From Isochrysis galbana (taxonomy: Eukaryota > Haptophyta > Isochrysidales > Isochrysidaceae), in the NCBI GenBank assembly GCA_018136815.1, contig CM030936.1, forward strand, positions 5,603,685 through 5,667,684: a stretch of 64,000 bases of DNA, read 5' to 3'. This document shows positions 10,773 to 20,619 of the stretch, piece after piece. The translations under genes and the position numbers were made by a program. How positions within the stretch are numbered: position 1 is the first letter of the stretch; each line of letters opens with the position of its first letter. The notes beneath the pieces were generated by a model. That model was given only the letters and a program-made list of their open reading frames with translations, searched no databases and was not told the DNA's origin.

Positions 10773-11075
10773 AGGCGCCTAACACGCCGGTGCATCACCC
10801 CTGGGACACCCACGTTAAGAGACACCTAATCCACCCTATCAACGCAAATCCAAAAGGCCTGCCCGGACCCCACACCCAAAACCGGGCCCTAGGTAGTGTA
10901 CCAAGGCCGCACCCCCGACACCGAAAGCAAAGGAACGAGGGGGGGAAGGCAAGGGGGCGGGGAAAAGGGAGGTAAGGGCGATGGCTGATGTACAGTAGCA
11001 ATAGTAGGCACTGTCCGGCGATAGGTGTGTAGCCCTGAACCTTCAGATCTTTTTTTTTTTTTTTTCTGGTATGAA
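10773..11075 (+). mobile_element. LINE 3' untranslated region with T-rich end
   Basis: Contains GGGCCCTAGGTAGTGTACC, then a purine-rich stretch (AAAGGAACGAGGGGGGGAAG), GGTGTGTAGCCCTGAA and CTTCAGATC followed by a run of T. The same order is seen at 55655-55835 and, diverged, at 40313-40490. Confidence 0.75.
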
Positions 11076-11689
11076 GATGGGGGATGAGACCAAATGAACG
11101 CTTCTTGCCTCTTGCCTAAAGCAGGTGGGAGGACTTACAATAGTGCTTATGGGGGAAATGCTATCATAAGTGTTATTGCCAAAAGGCCTAGCGCAGAGCC
11201 AGACTCTGGATATGTCGTGAGGAAAAGCAGAAGCGCAAGCCGAATGATGCAACCTCACCCTGGGAAAGCAAGTTGCAACTTGTGACCGGCGTGCACATTT
11301 ACAAGAAAGCTGCGCATGTACGATCCGGAGGAAGAATGCGATGACACTCCGCTGGACAAGAGGGCATCGCTAGATCGCTAGGGAGACATCGCTCCAGCGT
11401 CCAACTCAAGAATCGTGGAGATGCTAGGTTCAAGATTCGAGAATCGTACAACGAGTGCGGCGACTTTGTGGCTCTTGAGGAAGTTTCGGCCTGTATTCAT
11501 GAGCGGCATTCAAGCTTGGGCACAAGCAGGATGCGCACGCGAGGGTCGACAATATTGTCTCAGCGAGGCCGAGATCAATAACAGGCGCAAGCGATCCCTC
11601 CTCACCCGCTGCTGCAACAACCTTCTCAAGAGGCCATCCGTATCACACGGAGTCACCACGAAGGGAGTCAATATAATCTGCCGACCCTA
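11076..11689. other. No gene recognised downstream of the M50 protease
   Basis: Lies between the LINE end and the C-terminus of the minus-strand protease gene. Open frames here have no recognisable features. It may hold the protease 3' UTR. Confidence 0.4.
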
Positions 11690-13595
11690 CTATCTGCGGC
11701 GTTTGTTGCCCCAGCTGTCGTCGTCGTCACTAGCCGACCGAGTCCCTCGCGCCAGACGCCGCACAAAGCGCTTAAAGGTACTCTCGCCAACTCCATTTCG
11801 ACCGCTGCGCGATGAGGCGCTTGGGCCCGAGCGGCGGGGTTGGGATCGTGTTGCCTTGAGAGTGCGCTCGTTCTCCTCACGTGAGCTGAAGAGAGAGCGC
11901 AAACCACGGTTTTTCTTCTGCACAACGTCTAAATCATTGCGCCCGCGATTTGAAAAACGTGACTTGCGTGGGATCGGCTTGCGCGCCTCTGGACCGTCCG
12001 CATGATCTCTCCGTGCAATGGCGGATTCTGCGCCGGCAAAGGCGAGCTGAGTCACCACAATTGTGATGAGAAAGTCACTCGGCGAGATGCGACCGAAGCC
12101 TGCGTCGGATATAATCACGTTGGACACGAGGTACAGAAATAGGAAGCCCGCGGTAGAGTCAATCACATTGCGAGCCCGTCGCCCGATTTTCTCGCCGCGC
12201 AGAGCCTCAACACCGAGCAACAAGAACTGGAAGCCATCAAGACCAGGGATGGGCAGCGCGTTGAAGACTGCTAGGTTGACCTGCACCAGGGCGGAAGTGT
12301 TGGGTAAGAGAGCGACGTGGCGGAGAGATCAGGGGACACAGAAGGGAAAGGAAGTGGGGGAAACAGCCACACGTATCGGTGGCCACCGGTGCCAGCCTCG
12401 TGCACTCGACCGCGCCAGGGCGCAATCAGCCGCGAGAGTCTCAGGAGGGGCTTGCTCAAAAACCACAAGTCATCGAAGATTGCACTCCGCCACCCAAACA
12501 GGCGCAGCTCGCAAATTGGGTGCTGGCGTGGGAGTGTACCGAGATAAGGGCGGCAAAATCTAGCAGTAGTGCCGGATTATTCTCAGCGATTCTGCCGGCA
12601 GTGGCCGATATGGCGATGGGGCCCTGAAGCCCGGCATCTTGAGCATTCCCACTTAAGGCCATTTTGAGTGCTGGCAGCAACTGGCCACTGACTCCAACGA
12701 CCTCGTCGACGACGGTCTCGGTCGCTCGCACGGCGGCGCGCACAGGGGGCAATGCGATGCGCTCGGTTGATGCCGGGCCTTCGGCCATGAGCTGAACGCC
12801 CAGCGCTGTCGATGCTTCCGGCGGAGACACGGAAATCGAGAGCGGTTGGCCATATCGCTCCACGGTGGCGGTGAAGGGTGCATGAGCAGAGACAGCCTTC
12901 CTGATAGAGCCGAGTGCCCCGCGCATTGGGTCGCTATAGTCGGTGACAGCGCGCTCGTTGATCGCGATCAGCTTGTCACCAACTCTGAAGCCCGCCGCCT
13001 CCGCCGGTGTGCCATCCAACACGCGCGCGATACTAATCGGCTGCGGCGGAGGCACACCAACGGACACTGCGCCGCCAAAGATGCACATCCATGAAAGGAT
13101 GAGGTTGAAGATGATGCCCGCACAGACGACGAGAGCTTGCTGCGCAAACGGTTTGTTCTCAAACAAGGTAGGGTCGTTGGGATCAATCTTGCACCGCACC
13201 GACTGCGATTCGTCCTTGGCCCTAGCAACCTTGCCCGGACGCGCATTCACTCGGTTCGTTGGCTGGCCACTGTCTTTCTCATCATCCTCTTCAGGCGCTT
13301 TGGGGAAGGAGACGTAGCCGCCTAGTGGGAGTGTACGTAGCACATAGTTCACGCCCCCCTCCTCCGCCGGCTTGAATCGCCTCTGCAGGAGGGGTGGGCC
13401 GAAGCCGATGGCAAACTCATCGACGCGGATGTTTTGCACCCTGGCTGCGGAGAAGTGGCCCGCCTCGTGGAAAGCGATGACGCCGCCGAGGACGGCGACG
13501 CCTAGCAGCTGCGCCGATGCAGCCGTGGCAACAGGAGCTGGCGCGCGCGCGCCCGCCAGCGCGGTGCACACGCCCGCGCCGCCGCCGCAGCGCAT
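11690..13595 (-). CDS. M50 site-2 protease (RseP/ARASP type), 2 exons
   Basis: Exon 1 is 13595-12540 and exon 2 is 12280-11690, with a 259-bp GT-AG intron at a phase-0 junction that rebuilds ALIS-VNLAVFNALPIPGLDG. HEAGH (residues 43-47) is the zinc-binding HExxH in the first membrane helix. LPIPGLDG carries the third ligand (LDG motif). Residues about 185-270 form a PDZ domain (ARVLDGTPAEAAGFRVGDKL). FENKPFAQQALVVCAGIIFN is the conserved pre-TM2 segment. The family cuts membrane-embedded substrates; plastid ARASP homologues act in the inner envelope or thylakoid, and that location is inferred. The total of about 548 residues exceeds the usual 450 because of a basic, Ser/Arg-rich tail of about 110 residues, which may be wrongly joined or contain a missed intron. 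The N-terminus ahead of HEAGH is short, so a presequence exon may be missing. Confidence 0.85.
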
Positions 13596-14019
13596 CGATC
13601 CCCTCTCGCTCTCGGCCCAGCCTTCCCCGTCCCCCTCCCCCTCCCTCGCGAGCGCTCCTCGCGCTCGTGGAAAAGGGGTGGTGTTTAACCTGAGTTGTTT
13701 TGTAGAGGTTACTATTCCCGAGGGGTGACGTCATCGTCGTCGTCGCACCGTCAGTGGCTTGTCGCGCTAAGCTAGCCTTCAATGGTTACTCTGATCTACA
13801 TTGTAGGGCGGCCAAACAGTGTTTTTTTATTAGGGGTGAAAAAATGACCATCTCAGAATTGAGGAAATTTGAGGATTTTTTGGGAGAAAGTTCCCAATAC
13901 ACCCAACTAGCACATATCCGGGGCCCATTAGGACCCGGACCCCCCCCTTGGGCCCCCACAACAAAACGTAATCGAAAACAGACAAAAGACGCTAAAATCG
14001 CAAAAGCTTGAAAAGCTCA
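13596..14019. other. Intergenic upstream of the M50 protease
   Basis: Probably holds the protease promoter and leader. An AT-rich patch (about 13800-13880) and a G/C-run patch (13918-13960) follow. No gene recognised. Confidence 0.4.
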
Positions 14020-14020
14020 A

Positions 14021-14466
14021 CTTCGAACCGATGCCGGGCGCGCTGCGTGCCCGTTTTCGACGATCCATCCAGATGGGGGATGGGGGACCCCACCAGATAC
14101 CAAATACGCATAGCCCACCCGGATGGTCACGCCAATCGGGCAGGCCGCGCGCCGAACCCTCGTCGAAATCACCCATCCGCCGAGCCCATTGAACGTTGAG
14201 CCGTCGCCGAGGGAGGCCCGGAGAGCCCAACTTCGAACCGATGCCGGGCGCGCTGCGTGCCCGTTTTCGACGATCCATCCGGATGGGGGACCCCACCAGA
14301 TACCAAATACGCATAGCCCACCCGGATGGTCACGCCAATCGGGCAGGCCGCGCGCCGAACCCTCGTCGAAATTCACCCATCCGCCGAGCCCATTGAACGT
14401 TGAGCCGTCGCCGAGGGAGGCCCGGAGAGCCCAACTTCGAACCGATGCCGGGCGCGCTGCGTACCG
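14021..14466. repeat. Tandem repeat of about 204-210 bp, 2.2 copies
   Basis: CTTCGAACCGATGCCGGGCG starts copies at 14021, 14231 and 14435. Copies 1 and 2 are nearly identical apart from a few indels, including an extra GGGGGAT in copy 1. The third copy diverges after about 30 bp. Frames through it are not conserved as protein. Confidence 0.9.
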
Positions 14467-14469
14467 GGT

Positions 14470-15197
14470 TCAGGGGCGAGAATCCTTCGCCAGTGCTCTT
14501 CGAACTCGTGTATACCTGGGTCTCCCGTCTCAGGTGTGGGAGAGCCATGGTAAAGGAGAGACAAGGCAAGGTCTCTATGTGTCATTTATGAGCACGAAAC
14601 GAAAAAAGCTTCAGTGTGACGTGGTACGTGAGCGCCTTTCACTTTGTTCCGTAACCAATCAGTCATCAGATCTGCAGGTACCACTACGACACGTGTATTC
14701 ACCACAGCACTCCGAGTTATTTTGGCACACCGACCCTGGCTCGCGGCATGGCGGTGATGGTGATTGAGCGCTTCTCGCCTGGGTGCTGCGGTAAGAGTGG
14801 CGTTCTCTCGCAAAAAAAACTTGTGAGGCTAGCTTGTACCTCCAGTCATCGTCAGAGTGCATACCGCAAGGAGGGCGGGGTGTGTGGCTTTGTCCGCCGT
14901 GCTCGAAGGGGGGCGATCGCCCCATTTGAACACTCGTTGCTTCAGGATGAGGGCGGAAAGAGAGGGGACGGGTGTGGCTTCACGAGATAGGAGCGAACCC
15001 AGGGCCACGCTCGGGGCGAGAAAAGTATCAAGGAGTTTTTTGCATCAATAGGACATCGTCCCTAACTCCGTCAAAATGCGGCGCGAAAATGAAAGGAATG
15101 TAACACCTCTCCTCGTCCGTTCGAAAAGGCTAGAAAAAGCGGGGGAGGCATGGCTGCATTGCCTACCCCGATCCGCATGGGGTAGGAAGGCCACTGA
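14470..15197. other. No gene recognised
   Basis: Spacer between the tandem repeat and the C-terminus of the glycosyltransferase gene. A Cys-rich minus-strand frame near 14660-14730 (CQNNSECCGEYTCRSGTC) resembles a small knottin-like cysteine pattern, but there is no supporting context, so I do not call it a gene. Confidence 0.35.
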
Positions 15198-17132
15198 CTA
15201 CACCTTGGCGTTGTCCGGTACCACGCGAATCGCATTGCGAGGGTGTGGAGTGTGCGCGTGCGAATGTTGGGGCGATTCCCGTGCATGCCCGTGCGCGTGC
15301 CGTCGGAGCGTGCGACTCGAGTTGGCTCTCCGGACATAGGCTTGATCAGAATCTAAGGCTGTGGCACTCGCTTCAATTTTCAAGGCCTTCTTCGCGTTTG
15401 CCTTGCCATCCAGCTTCGGCCTCTTTGCGTGCTTCGGCCCTGCCCCCCAGGTCGTGCCTGTTTTGTGGCCGCTCTTTCCCAAGCTGCCCTTGCCAAGGCT
15501 GTTTTCCACTCTGCCCAATGTAGCCGCGGCGCCACTTGACGTGCCCGCGCCCACCCCACTCAGCGCTTGAGTGCCGCCGTGCCGAAGAGCTAAGCGCGCC
15601 GCCGTGCTAGCGCCGGCACTGCCCGCTGGCACATTCCACTCTTCGGTGCACATTGCCTGCTCTTGCGCTGACGGCGCCATGCCGTCGCTACAAGCTTCAA
15701 GCAACTCCTCCCGTTCGCGGATGAGGCGATCGCGGTAGGCGGCAATCGAATCATCAGTGCGCCCAACAATGGGGTCCTCATCCTCGGATGCATCGCCCCG
15801 CCCGCTGCCGCTGCGCGCTTTGGCCGCGGCGGCCTGCTGCTGCAGCACCTGATCCGCCTTTTTGTCCTTTGTTATACCGCGGAGGAAACACCGGCATAAC
15901 CGCAGGGCCTCCAAGTCCAAGACACTGCTCAACGTTGGCCGAGAAGTCGATCGCAGCAGCGTGTCAGTGGAGGCAAATGCCAAGCTCTCTTTTTTGCTCC
16001 ACTTCACTTCCGCTAGTGCTGGTGAGCGGCTCTTGGCGAGGCGGATCCACTGGTGCGCATGGTATGCGCGAGCTGTAAGGAGCCACATGGGGTACACTGT
16101 CAAGTTCTGCCACTGCCAAGGCTTGCCGTCCTGAACGAAATGTACGTTGACCGCAACCTGGACAAACATGCCGTGGCGCAGTTGCCTCCCGATCGCGTGC
16201 GGGAGGCGTTCTCGGTCTCTCCGAAAGGCGTAGTTGTACACCGTGGGCATCTCGGCGCGCGGGAGTGACAAGTTTGACGCAAGCACAAGACTCAGCAGAT
16301 CCTGGTCACCCTCCACAATATCTCGCACGTAGCCGTAGAGAGCTAGGCAGCGTGCTAGCCAGTCTTCTCGGACTGCACGTAGATTATTGAAGACAAGCAC
16401 GCCACCATTGAGCTCGGGTGTCTTGCTGAGCGAGGCGGGAGTCACGCCGAGTGAGCCGCCTGTAAGTAGCATCTTTGCCGTCTCCTGCCTCGCCTTCACA
16501 GCTGCTTCTGAGCATCTGCTTTGCTCTCCGCCATTGGTAGGTTCGGTGCATGAGCCGCTCATCATCGTCTGCAGCCATTCAAGCGTCCGCTTCGTGCTTC
16601 CCACGCGCCTCCCCCCGATGAGCTCGACCTGCAGCAGCACGGACCAGTCCCACGGACGAGTGCACAGCACGTCAGGGTCCATGTTGATGGAGTAGGCGAA
16701 GCCTCGGCGGATGAGGAGCTGTGGTACTGCATGGCGGTGGAAGGTAAAGCGGGAGTACCCGGCCCTCTCTTCCGTTGCCGCGAAGTTGCCCTCGGCTTCC
16801 TCAGGTAGATCAAGCAGCCTCACGTTGCCCTCAGAAAGAGATGCTGCGTACCCCTCCCACTCGGCCGCCTTGCCCGGCGGCACTAGCACGAAGTAGCCAG
16901 CAGCAGGGTGGAAGCGGTGGGCGGAGAGCAGGCTGATCACCATATAGAAGAGGTAGGGTCGCGAGTCCACGGCCCCGAAGAAAGCGATGGACGCCTCCTC
17001 GGGCGGTGCACAGCCCGCCGCCATCGGCGGGCCCGAGAGCGTCTCAGCTTCTTGCCACACTGGGGCATTTCCCCCGTGTATTGTCCGTGCTATACTTAGA
17101 CTAGTAGACAGGTACTCTAGAGGCTTGCGCAT
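15198..17132 (-). CDS. GT8-like glycosyltransferase with long low-complexity tail
   Basis: A single frame of 644 residues. The order of motifs fits glycosyltransferase family 8: YSINMDPDVLC (DxD metal and sugar-nucleotide site, residues 152-154), LNGGVLVFNNLRA (242-253), EGDQDLLSLVL (274-284) and HFVQDGKPWQ (331-340). Family members transfer galactose, glucose or related sugars from UDP-sugars with retention. Acceptor and compartment are unknown. No convincing signal anchor is visible, so a first exon upstream may be missing. Residues about 410-644 are a charged Ala/Ser/Gly/Lys-rich extension with a His-rich stretch (HAHGHARESPQHSHAHTPH) and no known fold. The ATG at 17132 is the first in frame and lies only 46 bp from the divergent relic at 17178. 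Confidence 0.7.
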   Translation of the reverse strand: MRKPLEYLSTSLSIARTIHGGNAPVWQEAETLSGPPMAAGCAPPEEASIAFFGAVDSRPYLFYMVISLLSAHRFHPAAGYFVLVPPGKAAEWEGYAASLSEGNVRLLDLPEEAEGNFAATEERAGYSRFTFHRHAVPQLLIRRGFAYSINMDPDVLCTRPWDWSVLLQVELIGGRRVGSTKRTLEWLQTMMSGSCTEPTNGGEQSRCSEAAVKARQETAKMLLTGGSLGVTPASLSKTPELNGGVLVFNNLRAVREDWLARCLALYGYVRDIVEGDQDLLSLVLASNLSLPRAEMPTVYNYAFRRDRERLPHAIGRQLRHGMFVQVAVNVHFVQDGKPWQWQNLTVYPMWLLTARAYHAHQWIRLAKSRSPALAEVKWSKKESLAFASTDTLLRSTSRPTLSSVLDLEALRLCRCFLRGITKDKKADQVLQQQAAAAKARSGSGRGDASEDEDPIVGRTDDSIAAYRDRLIREREELLEACSDGMAPSAQEQAMCTEEWNVPAGSAGASTAARLALRHGGTQALSGVGAGTSSGAAATLGRVENSLGKGSLGKSGHKTGTTWGAGPKHAKRPKLDGKANAKKALKIEASATALDSDQAYVRRANSSRTLRRHAHGHARESPQHSHAHTPHPRNAIRVVPDNAKV

Positions 17133-17195
17133 CGCAGAGCGGCCCGCTTCGCAGAGCGCCCCCCCCCCCCCCTTCCCATGGCTCCCAGAGCCATC

Positions 17196-17620
17196 TTGGG
17201 GTTGACGTAAGTTTTGTAATTTTTTTTGTCAAATTTGGGTGGTCAATCGAAATCGAAATTTTTGACCAAAATTTGGGGCCTTTCACTTGGAAAGAAACAA
17301 AACTTGGGGGGCCGCGCGGAGATTGGAAGATGCGACACGCGAGGAGAGAGAGAGGCGCAGCAGGGCGCCGGCTCACGCCCCCGCCTTGTCCCCCAGCTCA
17401 CGACCCATAACATCTTTCCTCCCTAGCCTGAAGGTTTGGCACGACGTGGTCCACGACGCAGTCGTCGTCGAAGGTGCGAGGGAGAGTGTTACCGGGTTAT
17501 AATAGGACAAAATATTCGAAAGCGTCAAAATTTTGATCAAAATTTAGGTGCCCAACCCTCAAATTTTGACAACAAAATTTGGGCCCTTACCCTTACAAAA
17601 GAAAACTTACGTCAAAGCCA
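17196..17620. mobile_element. MITE-like insertion 1 with 9-bp target duplication
   Basis: AGAGCCATC is present on both sides (17187-17195 and 17621-17629). The ends are inverted: TTGACGTAAGTTTTG on the left and AAAACTTACGTCAA on the right, with further inverted CAAATTTGGG/CCCAAATTTTG stretches inside. The 425-bp element has no coding capacity. A 9-bp duplication is typical of Mutator-type transposition. The terminal GTAAGT is a consensus 5' splice site. Confidence 0.75.
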
Positions 17621-17736
17621 AGAGCCATCCCCAAGCCCCAGAGGAAGCCTAAGCCGGCCCCTGGGCACTATACTATCCAGGCCCGCGATCTCCGCGCCAG
17701 AAACCGCGCAGCCGCGCTCGAAGACGTCCGGAAGGC

Positions 17737-18148
17737 CCAGATGGGACAATAGGCTTCTAATAGGTTCTATTAAGAGGTCAAGAGGCAAGAGGCCTACCAG
17801 ACCTGTTACCTGTTAATAGGTAATGGGTAGAAAAAAACCTTTCAATATTCTCGCCTTGCGCGTGGCTATGGCTATAGGCCTATACTATAGGTACCGCTAT
17901 CGTAGCCACGCCCAAATCAGCTCTCAGATCCCTTCCTCTCCCTAGTAACTAGTAATAACTAAGCTCAGAAGTCAGAAGCCAACCATATTCATATTATATA
18001 TCACATACTGATACATCTATAATATTAATATTAGTAAAATGAGTTTTATTTTGACCTGTTACGGACCTATTGCGACCTGTTAACACGTCCTCTTAATAGG
18101 AAGAGGCCCCCGAAACCTGTTGACCTTGTACCTGTTGTCCCATCCGGG
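17737..18148. mobile_element. MITE-like insertion 2 with 9-bp target duplication
   Basis: CCGGAAGGC flanks both sides (17728-17736 and 18149-18157). Ends are inverted: CAGATGGGACAATAGG on the left, CCTGTTGTCCCATC on the right. It carries a LINE-tail signature in its middle (A-run plus CCTTTCAATATTCTCGCC near 17832), so a 5'-truncated LINE copy may have landed inside it, or the two share a terminal sequence. Confidence 0.7.
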
Positions 18149-18209
18149 CCGGAAGGCTGCAGCGTACTGCCGAGCGAACAGCGTCGGTGCCAAAGCAGCA
18201 ATGGCCACA

Positions 18210-18540
18210 GCTCGCCGCCGCCTCCGTCTCCACCGCCGCCCTCGCCGCCACCGCCTTCGCCGCCGTCACCGTCTCCACCGCCGCCCTCGCCGCCACCGCC
18301 TTCGCCGCCGCCACCGTCTCCACCGCCACCGTCTCCACCGCCGCCCTCGCCGCCGCCTCCGTCTCCACCGCCGCCCTCGCCGCCACCGCCCTCTCCACCG
18401 ACCGCCTCCCTCTCCGCCACCGCCCTCTCCGCCGCCGCCCTCTCCGCCGCCGCCCTCTCCGCCGCCGCCCTCGCCACCACCTCCCTCGCCGCCACCGCCC
18501 TCACCACCTCCGCCTTCACCACCGCCGCCTTCACCAGCGA
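18210..18540 (+). repeat. CCGCC-type low-complexity repeat (PPPPSP coding potential)
   Basis: Units such as CCGCCGCCCTCTCCGCCGC repeat across 330 bp. In one frame they read Pro-Pro-Pro-Pro-Ser, like algal hydroxyproline-rich glycoproteins, and end in PASRCTRGEDGG. The reverse strand encodes Gly/Glu repeats. The last 34 bp (18534-18567) recur inverted at 54157-54190. Confidence 0.85.
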
Positions 18541-18579
18541 GCAGGTGCACGAGAGGAGAGGACGGAGGTAGGGGTGGGG

Positions 18580-19683
18580 AGGGGAAAAATCGACTTTTCA
18601 GAATTGGGCCCAATTGGCCTTATGATGGCATGGGACACTTTGTTGTGATGGTAGGAATGCACCTTCCAAGTCTCAGCTTCTAGTTCTTTCGCGCGCGCGC
18701 GCTCTGATGGGCGAAAAATCTCATTTTTTGGTCGGGTGCAATCGACGGGCCCGCTCAGTTGAGCGTTGCCACATTGGCGATCGCTTGAAAGCCGCTAATG
18801 GTCGCCAACCGGCGTTTTTTTTGCTGGTTGGGTACCGGTGGTTATGGTGGGGTTGAGACACGAGCTAGCTGCCCATAATTTGAACGTATATCTACATTCT
18901 TTTACATACCCCCAACGCAATACACACAGACACACGTTGGGCCGTCGGACCAGCAGTACAAAAATGAGTCGCCGGGACATCACACCGCCAATCAACCGCC
19001 GATACCGGTGAATTCAGCCCCAAATACATGTACAAAACAAGGCAGCGTCCAGCCTGTGCAATATCTCGACGAATAACGCGCGCCACGGCCTGAATTTTGC
19101 AGGCGCTGTGGGCACGCGTGAGCGCCAAAGAGCCAACCCCGCAGGGAGGCCATTGGCGATCGCGCATGCTGAATATCGAGGGCTGGGAGCACTTTACCAA
19201 CCAAAACACGATCGACCACGCGCGATCTACCACCTCCAAGCGCGCCCGTACCCCCCACCAGCACTGGCCGCCTTCACATCGCAAGCCCCAACAGAGCGCT
19301 TGGCACTCTGGGATCCTTGCGCGGTCGCGAGCGCGGCCGACGCCGTCGAGATCGACGCAGATGCTTCTGGGGGAGCTGTGCCCCTCCAGGAATGCCCATC
19401 CGACCACCGATGGGAGGCCTCCCTGTCGAGTGCGGGCTAGAAGGAGAGGGGCGAACCCTCTACTTGGCCCATTCCGTAGAGCTGAGCCGAACGGCGACAG
19501 TCTTTCTGAGCGCCTTTCGAAACGGGCAGTCCGAGAATCCGTACGTGAATGTCGTGCTCTTTACGTAAGAGTAGTGATATATTTTTTTCTCCTTACTATC
19601 GTTAAAAATATTTTGTTTTTGCTCTTTTTCGTTCAATTTAGGCACTTAATCGGGTAGCTATGGGCAAACTTACACAATGAGAG
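18580..19683. other. No gene recognised
   Basis: Open frames on both strands at 18892-19440 overlap without recognisable motifs. Composition does not favour either. The segment ends in a T-rich, AT-rich patch (19575-19660) next to the convergent gene at 19684. Confidence 0.4.
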
Positions 19684-20481
19684 TCATTCCGCGTTGGCTA
19701 CCGAGGGCTGCATCCCACGCTTCACTAGCTCCGCAGGACTAAACCGCCACCCCATGTGCTTATTGCGGTTCCAATTACCCTCCGTCAAGACAGACCACGA
19801 AAACGTTTCTTCCTCTTCGAAGTCCGCATCGGCTGGCCAACGGATGCGCACCGCTCCTGCTTGTAGGATCTTCTGGCAACGCGGGCTCTCTTTATCTGAG
19901 GTGCCGTTGGCGATCTGCACGACCTCACCCGCGCACCAAATGAGCATCGCCTTCCGCTTCCCCGTCTTCTCGTCCAAAGTCCAGTAACGCCAATTGATCT
20001 CGATCTCCGCCCCGACAAACTCGTCGTTCAGCTTGGGCGGCTTAGCAGGTTGCCGGTCGCTGGTAATATCGAGTTCGCCCTCGATCTCTAGCTCCTCGCG
20101 TTTACGCTCAGCCAACTTCAGAAGCTGCTCGGGATCGAGATCTTTGGTTGTCATCGACGTACTCGCAGCTTGCACCGTTGGCGTGCCCAACTCTTTGAAA
20201 GTCTTGCGCTTCATCACGGGCACCGCCGCCCTCCTCGGGAGATTGCCGGTGCGCCGGCGCTGATTTTCTTCGGTGAGCATCTCCTTCAGCATCTCCGATA
20301 GGCTCGCCACCGTGCCGACGGTCGCATCGCTGCTTGACGACCATTGAAGCTTGAAGTGCACAAACCCGAGGCCGATCACGCGCATCTCGAGTTGCTCGCG
20401 GAGCCAATCGAGCTGCTGCTGCGTCGGGTCTGCCGATCGCCCGCCAGGGTGTGCTCCGCAAGTTTTCGCATCCTTGGCCAT
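19684..20481 (-). CDS. Uncharacterised protein with a tryptophan-rich repeat-associated domain
   Basis: A 265-residue frame starting at an ATG (MAKDAKTCGAH). The first 150 residues are polar and helical. The last 110 (VGAEIEINWRYWTLDEKTGK, then IWCAGEVVQIANG, AGAVRIRWPADADFEEEETF and NWNRNKHMGWRF) form a compact Trp-rich domain with alternating beta-like strands. From memory, the same pattern (EI.W.Y...GK....W..G.V..VA.G) occurs in numerous near-identical proteins of algae with repeat-rich genomes, often beside mobile elements, so it may be transposon-borne. That is recollection, not a search. No catalytic residues are identifiable. Immediate neighbours are repeat blocks on the upstream side. 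Confidence 0.5.
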   Translation of the reverse strand: MAKDAKTCGAHPGGRSADPTQQQLDWLREQLEMRVIGLGFVHFKLQWSSSSDATVGTVASLSEMLKEMLTEENQRRRTGNLPRRAAVPVMKRKTFKELGTPTVQAASTSMTTKDLDPEQLLKLAERKREELEIEGELDITSDRQPAKPPKLNDEFVGAEIEINWRYWTLDEKTGKRKAMLIWCAGEVVQIANGTSDKESPRCQKILQAGAVRIRWPADADFEEEETFSWSVLTEGNWNRNKHMGWRFSPAELVKRGMQPSVANAE

Positions 20482-20619
20482 TTTAGCGGGGTGGGAGAGA
20501 GAGAGAGATCAGAAGACCAGGCCAGCTGTTTACGTTAATGTTCTCGTCATATACTGTAATAATCAACCGGTCCCAGGGGGTGCCCCAGGGGTTCCCGCCC
20601 GTCCTCCGCGCCCAGAGTT

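Larger units (their letters stand above)
17178..18570 (+). pseudogene. Second copy of the 8053 gene, split by two insertions and fused to a Pro-rich repeat
   Basis: Pieces of a protein parallel to the 8053 frame occur at 17178-17195 (MAPRAI), 17623-17736 (PKPQRKPKPAPGHYTIQARD, then LRARNRAAALEDVRKA) and 18150-18207 (AAAYCRANSVGAKAAMAT). The two gaps are insertions 17196-17620 and 17737-18148, each flanked by a 9-bp direct repeat. After AMAT the sequence runs into an Arg/His-rich and then PPPPSP-repeat frame up to about 18540, where the 8053 copy instead continues into its second DNA-binding region. Upstream sequence 17110-17177 resembles 7988-8052. The copy is dead unless both insertions are spliced out, which the borders would allow (see findings). 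Confidence 0.6.

Noticed and set aside
14659..14735. Cysteine-knot peptide on the minus strand
   Set aside because: A short Cys-rich pattern within a non-coding spacer, no signal peptide or start in good context; too weak to call.
18067..18613. Gly/Glu-rich protein on the minus strand
   Set aside because: It is the complement of the CCGCC repeat; the plus strand has the better coding context.
18892..19657. Genes on either strand in this spacer
   Set aside because: Two long frames overlap antisense with no motif or codon evidence favouring one.
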